From Terrisporobacter othiniensis (GTDB lineage: Bacteria > Bacillota > Clostridia > Peptostreptococcales > Peptostreptococcaceae): 48,596 bases of DNA. A program made the translations under genes and the position numbers. Below, piece by piece: positions 25,481 through 33,956 of the stretch. The notes beneath the pieces were generated by a model. The model searched no databases. It was not told the DNA's origin and saw only the letters and a program-made list of their open reading frames with translations. The number at the start of each line of letters is the position of its first letter. Positions within the stretch are counted from its first letter, which is position 1. Location of the stretch: assembly GCF_000808015.1 (NCBI RefSeq), contig NZ_JWHR01000151.1:1-48596 (forward strand), read 5' to 3'.

Positions 25481-26917
25481 ATGGATAATAAGAGCATGGA
25501 CAAGAGATACAAATTTTCGTTTAAATTTTCTTTATTTATATTATTAATCATATCGATGATTTTAACTTTAGGAATTTCATTTTCAGTACCAACATCAGTA
25601 TTATTGCTTATAATTTTAATATTTCTTTTCGTAATATCATTGTTAAATAAAGTACCTTATAAAGATATTGAAGCAGCAATGATAAATGGTGTTAAGAGTG
25701 TTAACAACGCAATAATAATACTTTTATTAGTAGGAGTAATTATTGCTACGTGGATAAAAAGTGGTATAGTACCCATGATAATATACTATGGACTAGATAC
25801 TCTAAATCCAGATATATTATTACCTATAACTTTTATACTTTGTGCCATAATGTCTATTTGCACTGGTAGTTCATGGGGAACATGTGGAACGATTGGTATT
25901 GCATTTGTAAGTATAGGAGAAAGCCTTGGCGTACCAACATATGTAATAGTTGGTGCAGTAATATCAGGAGCAACAGTAGGTGATAAAATTTCACCACTAT
26001 CAGATACTACCATAGTAGCATCTAGCATAGCAGAAGTTGATATTTATAGACATATTAAATCAATGATGTATACTACAACACCCACGTTTTTAATTTGCTT
26101 AATAGCATACTTTTTTATAGGAAAATATTTTGGAGGAAGCAATTTTGATCCTCAAGCGACTATTGAAATAAAAGATGTATTATATTCACAGTTTAAATTT
26201 AGTCCATTATTATTATTACTTCCTATTTCTATATTTATAATGAGTATTAAAAAGACACCAGCAATATTGTCATTACTAATATCTGGAATACTGGGTGCTA
26301 TAGCAGCTGTTGTTGTACAGGGGAATAAGATAATTGATGTTTTACAAGTTATGTATAAAGGTAACATATCATCAACAGGAATAGAGATAGTTGATGGAAT
26401 GCTTACTAATGGTGGACTAGTTTCAATGTTTCCTACTGTATGCATAATTATATTTGCATTGGGTATTGGTGGTATTTTAAATGATTTAAAAATATTAAAT
26501 CCCATAATCGAAAGATTAAAGAAAGTAGTAAAAACTGATGAAGGTTTAGTAGTACTTACCTTAATATGTGGAAGTATTACAGTAATAACATTATCATCAT
26601 TATATGTATCAGCAATTTTAGTTGGTAAAATATTCAAAAATAATTATGATGAGAGAAATATAGATAGAAGTATTTTATCTCGTTCAATAGAAGAGTCAAC
26701 AACAATCACTACACCTTTAATACCGTGGCATTCAAGTTATATATATTATACTCAGTTATTTAATTTAACTAATATGCAGTTTGTTCCTTTCACCATATTT
26801 TGTTGGTTAAACTTAGTAATTAGTATAGTGCTGACTAAGTTAGGTGTGTTTACACCATTATTTAGAGGTGAAAAGCTATTTAAATTAAAAATAAAAGAAG
26901 AACATAGTAATTGTTAA
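25481..26917 (+). CDS. NhaC-family Na+/H+ antiporter-like transporter (second)
   Basis: Second NhaC-superfamily carrier, 478 residues, with the same architecture as the preceding one but clearly diverged. 'CTGSSWGTCGTIGIAF' and 'ISGATVGDKISPLSDTTIVASSIAEVD' are the canonical NhaC motifs and are closer to characterised NhaC/MleN than those of the first copy. The start is the ATG at 25481 directly behind GGGGG. Two different carriers in a row suggest different substrates, or uptake and product export. Confidence 0.9.
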   Translation: MDNKSMDKRYKFSFKFSLFILLIISMILTLGISFSVPTSVLLLIILIFLFVISLLNKVPYKDIEAAMINGVKSVNNAIIILLLVGVIIATWIKSGIVPMIIYYGLDTLNPDILLPITFILCAIMSICTGSSWGTCGTIGIAFVSIGESLGVPTYVIVGAVISGATVGDKISPLSDTTIVASSIAEVDIYRHIKSMMYTTTPTFLICLIAYFFIGKYFGGSNFDPQATIEIKDVLYSQFKFSPLLLLLPISIFIMSIKKTPAILSLLISGILGAIAAVVVQGNKIIDVLQVMYKGNISSTGIEIVDGMLTNGGLVSMFPTVCIIIFALGIGGILNDLKILNPIIERLKKVVKTDEGLVVLTLICGSITVITLSSLYVSAILVGKIFKNNYDERNIDRSILSRSIEESTTITTPLIPWHSSYIYYTQLFNLTNMQFVPFTIFCWLNLVISIVLTKLGVFTPLFRGEKLFKLKIKEEHSNC

Positions 26918-26946
26918 TAATTATATTTTAATTAGGAGGAGTAAAT

Positions 26947-28143
26947 ATGAGTTTTAATTATGCTAACCGTATGTCACATGTTAAGGGATCAGCAGCAAGG
27001 GCAATGTTAAAAATAACTAGAAATCCAGAGGTTATATCATTTGCAGGAGGATTACCTGCACCAGAATTATTCCCAGTTGAAGAATTTAAACAAATGTCTA
27101 AATTAGTTTTAGAAGAAAATGGGGCAAATGCATTGCAATATGGACCAGCAGAAGGATATGAGCCATTAAGAAAACAGATAGCTGAAAGAATGAAAAAATC
27201 AAGTGTAGAAATAGATCCTTCTAATATTTTAATTACTAGTGGATCTCAACAAGGATTAGATTTCTCAGCTAAGATATTTATAAATCCTGGTGATATTATT
27301 ATATGCGAGAGTCCAAGTTATTTAGGAGCTATAAATGCTTTTAATGCTTATGAACCTGATTATATAGATATAAAAACAGATGATGATGGAATGGTAATGG
27401 AAGATCTAGAATATGCATTAAAAAATAATGATAATGTAAAGCTAATTTACGTTATTCCAGATTTTCAAAACCCATCAGGAAAGACATGGTCTCTAGAGAG
27501 AAGAAAGCAATTAGTAGAATTAGCTAATAAATATAATGTAGTAATAGTAGAAGATAATCCATATGGAGAACTTATATTTGAAGGGGAAATGCTACCGGCC
27601 ATAAAACATTTTGATACAGAAGATAGAGTTATATTCTTAGGTACTTTCTCAAAAATATTTTCTCCTGGATTAAGAATTGGTTGGGCTGCATCTGGAAAGG
27701 AAATAATTCATCAATTCAATTTATGCAAACAAGGAGCAGACTTGCAATCAAGTACTATATCACAGATGGAATTATCCAAGTTTTTGGATAACTACGATAT
27801 AGAGGAACACATAAATAAAATTATAGAAGTTTATAGAAGAAGAAGAGACTTGATGCTAGGTACAATGAAAGAAGTATTTCCTAAAGAAGTAAAATACACT
27901 TATCCGAAGGGTGGATTGTTTATATGGGTTGAATTACCAGAACATATAAATGCTGAAGAAGTAAGTGAAAAGGCATTAGAAAAGAAAGTAGCGTTTATAG
28001 TAGGAAATCCATTCTTCCCAAGAGGAGGACATGATAATACATTTAGAATGAATTTTTCCAATATGCCAGAGGATAAAATTGTTGAAGGTGTAAAACGTTT
28101 AGGAGCAGTATTAAATGAACTACTTGTAAATGAAACAGTATAA
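26947..28143 (+). CDS. PLP-dependent aminotransferase, class I (LysN/ARO8-like)
   Basis: Transfers an amino group from an amino acid to a 2-oxoacid, 398 residues. The PLP lysine is Lys236 in 'GTFSKIFSPGLRIGW'. 'VISFAGGLPAPELFP' near the N-terminus and 'YVIPDFQNPSGKTWS' place it in the 2-aminoadipate/aromatic/branched aminotransferase group that often has broad specificity. It would make the 2-oxoacid for the ferredoxin oxidoreductase, or regenerate glutamate. Strong site AGGAGGAG before the ATG. Confidence 0.92.
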   Translation: MSFNYANRMSHVKGSAARAMLKITRNPEVISFAGGLPAPELFPVEEFKQMSKLVLEENGANALQYGPAEGYEPLRKQIAERMKKSSVEIDPSNILITSGSQQGLDFSAKIFINPGDIIICESPSYLGAINAFNAYEPDYIDIKTDDDGMVMEDLEYALKNNDNVKLIYVIPDFQNPSGKTWSLERRKQLVELANKYNVVIVEDNPYGELIFEGEMLPAIKHFDTEDRVIFLGTFSKIFSPGLRIGWAASGKEIIHQFNLCKQGADLQSSTISQMELSKFLDNYDIEEHINKIIEVYRRRRDLMLGTMKEVFPKEVKYTYPKGGLFIWVELPEHINAEEVSEKALEKKVAFIVGNPFFPRGGHDNTFRMNFSNMPEDKIVEGVKRLGAVLNELLVNETV

Positions 28144-28173
28144 ATTGATCTAGTTAAAAATTAGGAGGAGAAT

Positions 28174-29085
28174 ATGTTTAATAAAATAATAGTTATAGAT
28201 CCAATGGAAATAGTAGAAGAAAGCAAAAATAAACTTAATAATCTTGCTAAGGAAGTAATATTCTTTGATACATTAGCAGAAACTGATGAAGAAAAAATTC
28301 AGCGTATAGGAGATGCAGAAGCTGTTCTTGTTTCATACAGGGGTTCTATTGGTGGAGCTGTTATAAAAGCTTGTACTAATCTAAAATACATAGGTATGTG
28401 TTGTACATTATACTCTGCTGAAAGTGCAAATGTGGATATAATAACAGCAAAGAAAATGGGGATAGAAGTATTAGGAATAAGTCATTATGGTGACAACGGA
28501 GTGATTGAGTTTATAGTGGGAGGACTTATTAGATTAATACATGGATTTGGAAGTCATCAGTGGAGAGAAGAACCATATGAATTAGATGGATTAAATATAG
28601 GTGTAATTGGTATGGGGAATACGGGTTATAATGCAGCTAAAGCTCTTAATTATTTTGGAGCAAATATCTCTTACTATGATAGAGTTGAAAAAGAATTTTG
28701 TAAAAATGATGGTTTTGAATTACGTTCATTATACCATGTTTTAAAAGACTCAGATGTAATTATAACTTGTTTAAATAGAAATACTAAGGTACTTTTTGAA
28801 GAAGAATTTAAAATAATGGGTAGTGGAAAAATATTAATTAATACATCAATAAGTCCTACTTATGATATTGATGCCTTAGAAAAATGGTTAAGTGACAAAT
28901 CAAATTATTATATATGTGATTCAGATATGGCCTTAGGAGATGAAAATGGAAAACTTATTAAACTTGACAATGTAATATGTTCGCATAAAGCATCAGGAGG
29001 TTCGCATCAAGAAAAGTTTAGATTTGCAGAAAAAATAATAGAAAATATAGAAAAATTTTTAAGTAAAAATAGCGTTGAGGTTTAA
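28174..29085 (+). CDS. D-isomer 2-hydroxyacid dehydrogenase family protein with altered catalytic motif
   Basis: NAD-binding protein of 303 residues. The Rossmann motif 'IGVIGMGNTGYNAAKAL' lies near 143-159 and the C-terminal 'VICSHKASGGSH' contains the position of the catalytic histidine. The usual segment N-T-(A/S)-R-G, whose Arg holds the substrate carboxylate, reads 'LINTSISPTYDIDAL', so Arg is replaced by Ile. The N-terminal substrate domain is short and Cys-rich ('GMCCTLYS'). Ordinary 2-oxoacid reduction therefore cannot be assumed. By position it may reduce or rework the 2-oxoacid formed by the aminotransferase. Confidence 0.85.
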   Translation: MFNKIIVIDPMEIVEESKNKLNNLAKEVIFFDTLAETDEEKIQRIGDAEAVLVSYRGSIGGAVIKACTNLKYIGMCCTLYSAESANVDIITAKKMGIEVLGISHYGDNGVIEFIVGGLIRLIHGFGSHQWREEPYELDGLNIGVIGMGNTGYNAAKALNYFGANISYYDRVEKEFCKNDGFELRSLYHVLKDSDVIITCLNRNTKVLFEEEFKIMGSGKILINTSISPTYDIDALEKWLSDKSNYYICDSDMALGDENGKLIKLDNVICSHKASGGSHQEKFRFAEKIIENIEKFLSKNSVEV

Positions 29086-29162
29086 AAATATTTATATTTT
29101 TAAATAAAAGACAATATTAATTTAACTAGAACATGCAAATACCCATTTATGAGCAAAAATAT

Positions 29163-29203
29163 AAAAAAATCATTACTATATTAATATAGTAATGATTTTT
29201 TTA
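29163..29203. terminator. Strong palindromic terminator
   Basis: AAAAAAATCATTACTATA (29163-29180) pairs perfectly with the reverse complement at 29185-29202 around TTAA, ending in seven T. It closes the transcript carrying the transporter, aminotransferase and dehydrogenase genes. Confidence 0.85.
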
Positions 29204-29262
29204 TAACAGAAAATATTCAATTAAATTTTAGGAAACTAATCTGAAAAGAAGGGATGAGAGAG

Positions 29263-30489
29263 GTGGATTCGTATAAATTTATTTTAGATATAGCATTGAT
29301 TTTATTTAGTACGAAATTTTTAGGAATAGCTACGAAGAAAATTAAAATGCCTCAGGTATTAGGAGCATTAATAGCAGGAATAATAATTGGACCTTGTATT
29401 TTAAATTTAGTTCAAGAGACAGAATTTATTTCTCAATTAGCTGATATAGGTGTAATTTTATTGATGTTTTATGCAGGATTAGAAAATGATTTGAATAAAC
29501 TTAAAAAAGCAGGTAAAGCTTCATTTTGGATTGCACTACTTGGGGTTATTATACCTCTTATAGGAGGATATATAGTGACGAGTACCTTTTATAAAATAGG
29601 CGTATTTTCTATGTATGAAGGTGAAATAGCTTTTTTACAAAAGGTTTTTGTTGGAGTGATTTTGACAGCTACATCAGTAAGCATTACTGTAGAGACACTT
29701 AAAGAAATAGGTAAATTAAGTTCTGATGTAGGAAATACGATACTAGCTGCAGCTATAATTGATGATATTCTAGGTATTCTTGCTTTAACTGCAATAACCA
29801 GTTTTACAGATAATAATGTCAATGTGGGAATTGTAGTTGTAAAGATATTGGGATATTTTGTTTTCATTTTTATGATAGGTATTCTATGTCATAAATCATT
29901 TAAATTTTGGTTTGGTAAAAATGAGGATAATAAAAGACGATATACTATAGGATCATTGGTATTTTGTTTATTAATGTCATACATAACTGAAAAAGTTTTT
30001 GGCGTGGCTTATATTACAGGCGCTTTTGTTTCGGGAGTGATTTTATCTTCATTAGATAAAAAACAGTTTATTGCAGAAAAATTAGATGTTGTTTCATATG
30101 CATTTTTATCACCCGTATTTTTTGCTAGTATAGGTATAAAATTAGTAATTCCTGCAATCAATATGAGTATTATTGTATTTTCAATTATATTATCCATTGT
30201 AGCCATAGCAACTAAAATAATAGGTGCAGGAGTAGGGGCTAAAATATTTAACTACTCGAATAAGCAATCTGCACAAATAGGTATAGGTATGGTGTGTAGA
30301 GGAGAAGTAGCTCTTATTATTGCAAACAAGGGCGTGGACCTAGGCTTAATAGCAGGAAATTTATTTATAGCTATTTTGATTGTCATTATAGCCACTACAG
30401 TTATATCGCCTATTTTATTAAAAGTATCGTTTAAAGAAGCAGAGGAAAGTAAATTTTATTCACAAGATAAAGTTGCATATAAAAATTAA
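29263..30489 (+). CDS. CPA2-family cation:proton antiporter (KefB/GerN-like)
   Basis: Monovalent cation/proton antiporter, about 408 residues and 11-12 membrane segments. 'MPQVLGALIAGIIIGP' in the N-terminal part and 'AAAIIDDILGILAL' with the conserved acidic pair (Asp-Asp) are CPA2 signatures, and 'GMVCRGEVALIIANKG' near the end is also typical. There is no C-terminal TrkA-N nucleotide-binding domain, so it is a GerN/NapA-like short form. The start is probably GTG 29263, nine bases behind AAGAAGGG; the ATG at 29254 touches that site directly. Confidence 0.9.
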   Translation: MDSYKFILDIALILFSTKFLGIATKKIKMPQVLGALIAGIIIGPCILNLVQETEFISQLADIGVILLMFYAGLENDLNKLKKAGKASFWIALLGVIIPLIGGYIVTSTFYKIGVFSMYEGEIAFLQKVFVGVILTATSVSITVETLKEIGKLSSDVGNTILAAAIIDDILGILALTAITSFTDNNVNVGIVVVKILGYFVFIFMIGILCHKSFKFWFGKNEDNKRRYTIGSLVFCLLMSYITEKVFGVAYITGAFVSGVILSSLDKKQFIAEKLDVVSYAFLSPVFFASIGIKLVIPAINMSIIVFSIILSIVAIATKIIGAGVGAKIFNYSNKQSAQIGIGMVCRGEVALIIANKGVDLGLIAGNLFIAILIVIIATTVISPILLKVSFKEAEESKFYSQDKVAYKN

Positions 30490-30617
30490 AAATAAATATA
30501 GGTACTAGTTAAAACGTAGGGGGGAATAAAATTGGCATAAAATTTATGATAATTTAAAAGGATATTTATATTATTTGTATAAATATACTTAGTATTATAA
30601 ATAAAGGAGCGAAGTAA
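30490..30617 (+). other. Short intergenic region with an orphan purine-rich ribosome-site-like sequence
   Basis: AGGGGGGAA (30519-30527) is followed by TTG GCA TAA, so no protein follows from it. The true ribosome binding site of the next gene is AAAGGAGCG (30603-30611). Confidence 0.3.
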
Positions 30618-31139
30618 ATGAAAAAGAGCGGCATTTTTATGATATTAATATCTATAGCATTTTTATTTTTTGTGAATGAACATTATAGATATGATGGATA
30701 TAAAGAAGTGGAGATACCAAACATAGGAGTGGCTAAGGTTCCAGATGATTGGTATTGTGGAAAGACTAAGGATGGATTACTTTATTTCGCAAATATGCCC
30801 ATAGAAAATAAAGGGAGCAAGATTTATTTTATTCAGCATTCTGTTCAGGATTATTCTTTAGATAATAATCAGGGTGAATCAGGCTATTTTTTGGACAACT
30901 ACTATTTGGAAGATATACTTTCAGTGGAAAAGATATTCATATCTCCATATGGTAATGGCAACGTTTATTCCAATGGTTCTCGCTATCAATCATGTACTTT
31001 TTATTTGAATAATATCAAGGTAGATAGCTACTATATAGATTTTGTAGGAAATAATACTAGTAGTATATTCTTTATTGTGGATAACTCCATTGATATTAAA
31101 ACTATGGAGGATATGACAAAGTGGTTCAAAAAATATTAA
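30618..31139 (+). CDS. Hypothetical membrane-anchored protein
   Basis: 173 residues with an N-terminal membrane segment near 4-20 ('GIFMILISIAFLFFV') and an outside domain beginning 'EVEIPNIGVAKVPDDWYC', similar in feel to the 'PxxW' starts of secreted beta-rich domains found in small clostridial surface proteins. I do not recognise a family. Two cysteines, in 'DWYCGK' and 'YQSCTF', could form a disulfide. It lies between the antiporter and the opine-dehydrogenase-like genes. Confidence 0.75.
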   Translation: MKKSGIFMILISIAFLFFVNEHYRYDGYKEVEIPNIGVAKVPDDWYCGKTKDGLLYFANMPIENKGSKIYFIQHSVQDYSLDNNQGESGYFLDNYYLEDILSVEKIFISPYGNGNVYSNGSRYQSCTFYLNNIKVDSYYIDFVGNNTSSIFFIVDNSIDIKTMEDMTKWFKKY

Positions 31140-31448
31140 CAATTGACATTATTGAAATTTTTTTCAAAATGAGTTATTATATAGAATATTATGCAAAATA
31201 ACCTATTAAATTAATTTAATAGGTTATTTTTTAAATACGGTGATTATAAATTATTTAATTTGTAGATAGTTCATAATAACAACCAATTTATATAAAGTTA
31301 ACAAGTTGTCTGATGTGATGAAAAATGTTTCGTCAAAGCAGTGTCTTGATTGAAGAAAAAACTTTATAAAATTTTATAAAGCTGGCAACAGTAGCCTTTT
31401 AGCAAATTGGGTAAACTAAAGTAGTAACATGAATTAGGAGGTATTATG
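31140..31448 (+). other. Intergenic leader before the first opine-dehydrogenase-like gene
   Basis: Contains a promoter-like pair, TTGAAA (31152-31157) and TATTAT (31175-31180) at 17 bp; a 36-base perfect palindrome acting as terminator (31195-31230); and a 20-base perfect palindrome CTTTATAAAATTTTATAAAG (31362-31381). The last 120 bases (31320-31440) look structured but fit no riboswitch class I know. Confidence 0.5.
31195..31232. terminator. Palindromic terminator
   Basis: AAAATAACCTATTAAATT (31195-31212) is followed directly by its reverse complement to 31230, then TT. It lies about 55 bases after the stop of the small membrane protein gene and about 8 bases after a possible promoter start. 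Confidence 0.7.
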
Positions 31449-32549
31449 ATGAAAGTTAAAAAAGTGGCCATATTAGGTGGCGGTAATGGTGGTATTACTG
31501 CTGCTGCGGATCTTTCAAACAAAGGATTTGAAGTGAGTATGTTTCAATCAGATAAATTCTGTAAGAACTTAGATGTTATAAAGAAAAAAGGAGAAATTAT
31601 ACTTCAAACATTGGAAGAAGAAAGTGTTGAGAAAGTTCATTTAGTAACTGATGACATAAAAGAAGCTATATTGGGAGCACAAATAATAATGCTAGCTATA
31701 CCTGGAATGGCTATAGAATATTTTGCAGAAATACTCGCTCCGGTAGTTGATGAAAAGCAAATTATATACATAAATAGTGCAGCAGCTATGGGATGCATAA
31801 GGTTTATAAATAAAGCTAAAGAAATGGGCATAGATAAGAAGTTTAAAATTTGTGAATCAAATTCCTTAACTTATGGATGTAGAGCTTTTGCCGATGAGGC
31901 TAGAGTAGAAATGTCACTAAGTGTAAAAAAATTATTTCTAGGAGCATATCCAGCATGTGATACAGAGGAAATAATTGAATCTTTATCACAAATTTATGAT
32001 TGTTTTGTGCCAGCAGATAACATTTGGCATGTTAACTTAGAAAATGGTAATCCAGAAGTTCATCCAGGGCCAGCTTTACTTAACGCAGGAAGAATAGATT
32101 ACTCTAATGGTGAGTTTTGGCTATATAGAGAAGGAATTACAGAACATACTATAAATGTATTGAAAGCTGTAGAGAGTGAAAGAAAAGCCTTAGGAAGAGC
32201 TCTAGGGTTTGAAGTAGAAGGTGCGAGGGAGTCTCGTATTAATAGAGGATATTTAGAAGATGATAAAAATAAATCTTTACAAGAGTTATTTAATACAAGT
32301 GAAGTATTTTGTGCTATAAAAGGGCCTACAAGTGTTACTAACAGATATATAACAGAAGATATATCAACAGGTCTTGTTCTTTGGTCAAGCCTTGGTAAGA
32401 TACTTAAAGTACCAACTCCAAACATAGATGCAATCATAGTACTTGGAGGAACCTTACTAAATAGAGATTTTTACAAAGAAGGATTAACAGTTGAAAAGTT
32501 AGGAATATTTAATGCAAATTCTAAACAGGATTTAATTGATGCTGTTTAG
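31449..32549 (+). CDS. NAD/NADP octopine/nopaline dehydrogenase family protein (first paralogue)
   Basis: Opine-dehydrogenase-type enzyme, about 366 residues. An N-terminal Rossmann domain with 'AILGGGNGGITAAADL' is followed by a helical octopine-DH domain carrying 'NPEVHPGPALLNAGRIDYSNG', with His205 at the position of the catalytic histidine. Known members reductively join an amino acid and a 2-oxoacid (usually pyruvate) or run the reverse oxidation. The substrate here is unknown. AGGAGG (31436-31441) favours the second of two adjacent ATGs, at 31449. A closely related gene follows 225 bases later. Confidence 0.9.
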   Translation: MKVKKVAILGGGNGGITAAADLSNKGFEVSMFQSDKFCKNLDVIKKKGEIILQTLEEESVEKVHLVTDDIKEAILGAQIIMLAIPGMAIEYFAEILAPVVDEKQIIYINSAAAMGCIRFINKAKEMGIDKKFKICESNSLTYGCRAFADEARVEMSLSVKKLFLGAYPACDTEEIIESLSQIYDCFVPADNIWHVNLENGNPEVHPGPALLNAGRIDYSNGEFWLYREGITEHTINVLKAVESERKALGRALGFEVEGARESRINRGYLEDDKNKSLQELFNTSEVFCAIKGPTSVTNRYITEDISTGLVLWSSLGKILKVPTPNIDAIIVLGGTLLNRDFYKEGLTVEKLGIFNANSKQDLIDAV

Positions 32550-32566
32550 ATAAAGATAACATAAAC

Positions 32567-32611
32567 AAAAGAAGTGCTAAAATAATAAGATATTAATAGC
32601 ACTTCTTTTTT
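32567..32611 (+). terminator. Terminator of the first opine-dehydrogenase-like gene
   Basis: AAAAGAAGTGCTA (32567-32579) pairs with TAGCACTTCTTTT (32597-32609) and runs into T. Confidence 0.85.
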
Positions 32612-32774
32612 AAAAAAGAATAAAGCAACAAGTATAATGCATGGCAAAAGACTTATTTAATTTTATGTAGAATTACTATGTATTATGAATAAATTTATAA
32701 TAATTATGCAAAATTCACAAAATTAATTTTTATATATTTTAAATTATCAAAAATCATAAGGGGGAATATATTAT

Positions 32775-33872
32775 ATGAAAGTTGAAAAAATAGCAATACT
32801 AGGTGGCGGAAATGGTGGAATTACTGCAGCTGCTGATTTAACACAAAAAGGATTTTTAGTAAATATGTTTGAGTCGCAAAGATTTTGCAAAGACTTGCAA
32901 TTTATTAAAAAGAGCAACCAAATAGCTATGGAATATAAGGGTAGCAAATCAGTTGAAAAAATAAACTTAATAACAAACAATATAGAAGATGCAATAAAAG
33001 ATTGTCAAATTGTTATGATAACGGTACCCGGAATGGGAATTGAGTATTTTGCAGAAATACTTGCGCCAGTAGTTAAAGAAGATCAAATAATTTTAATAAA
33101 TTCTGCTCCAGCTATGGCTTCTGTTAGATTTGTAAAAAAAGCAAAAGAAATGGGAATAGAAAAAGATTTTAAAATTGGAGAGACTAATTCATTGACTTAT
33201 GCCACAAGAGCTTATGTAAATGAGGCGAGAGTAGAAATTTCATTGAAAGCAGGAAAAGTATATCTAGCAGCTTATCCTTCATGTCATACAGATGAAGTGT
33301 TTAATGCTTGTGTGCAAATTTATGACTGTTTTGTAAAAGCAGATAATGTAATTGTGGTAAACTTAGAAAATCCAAATCCACTAGTTCATCCAGGTCCAAC
33401 TTTATTAAATGCAGGAAGAATAGACTATACTAAAGGTGATTTTTGGTTATATAAAGAAGGGATAACAGAGCATACAGTAAATATAGTAAAAGCAGTAGAA
33501 AATGAAAGAGAAGCTGTGGCAAAAGCTTTGGATATTCAACTGGAAGATACTAAACAAGCTCGTATAAATAGAGGATATTTTGCAGATGAAGACAAACCTT
33601 TACATGAACTTTTTAACACTAGCCCAGTTTTTCAATATATAAAAGGACCAGCAAGTGTGGAAGGAAGATATATAGTAGAAGATATATCTACAGGTCTTGT
33701 ACTTTGGTCTGATTTAGGGAGGATTTTAAAAGTGCCTACTCCTAATATTGACTCTATAATAATTCTTGGTGGAACTTTAATAGGAAGAGATTTTTATAAA
33801 GAAGGATTAACTTTAGAGAGTATAGGTCTTGGACATTTGAAAAATAAAGGGGATATATTATCTAATATATAA
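32775..33872 (+). CDS. NAD/NADP octopine/nopaline dehydrogenase family protein (second paralogue)
   Basis: 365 residues, about half or more identical to the preceding paralogue along its whole length, including 'AILGGGNGGITAAADLTQKGF', 'GMGIEYFAEILAPVVKEDQI', 'NPLVHPGPTLLNAGRIDYTKG' with His205, and 'FNTSPVFQYIKGPASVEGRYI'. Because each copy has its own terminator and untranslated region, they are separately expressed and may use different amino acids. In this context an opine might be a carbon source split to amino acid plus 2-oxoacid, or a reduced fermentation product. Ribosome binding site GGGGGA. Confidence 0.9.
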   Translation: MKVEKIAILGGGNGGITAAADLTQKGFLVNMFESQRFCKDLQFIKKSNQIAMEYKGSKSVEKINLITNNIEDAIKDCQIVMITVPGMGIEYFAEILAPVVKEDQIILINSAPAMASVRFVKKAKEMGIEKDFKIGETNSLTYATRAYVNEARVEISLKAGKVYLAAYPSCHTDEVFNACVQIYDCFVKADNVIVVNLENPNPLVHPGPTLLNAGRIDYTKGDFWLYKEGITEHTVNIVKAVENEREAVAKALDIQLEDTKQARINRGYFADEDKPLHELFNTSPVFQYIKGPASVEGRYIVEDISTGLVLWSDLGRILKVPTPNIDSIIILGGTLIGRDFYKEGLTLESIGLGHLKNKGDILSNI

Positions 33873-33917
33873 TAAATCAATTAAATAAAAGGGATGTTAA
33901 CATGAGTAATTAAAAGA

Positions 33918-33942
33918 GGAGTAATAGAATAACTATTACTCC
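33918..33942. terminator. Bidirectional terminator
   Basis: GGAGTAATAG (33918-33927) pairs perfectly with CTATTACTCC (33933-33942), between convergent genes. Confidence 0.75.
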
Positions 33943-33956
33943 TTACTTATTTTTAT

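Noticed and set aside
26152..26637. 161-codon minus-strand frame inside the second NhaC gene
   Set aside because: It lies wholly antisense to a clear NhaC coding region and has no ribosome site or family motif.
31320..31440. Cyclic di-GMP riboswitch in the opine-dehydrogenase leader
   Set aside because: CAAAGC and GCTGGCAAC pieces are suggestive, but the GGxAAACC and conserved paired segments of the class are missing.
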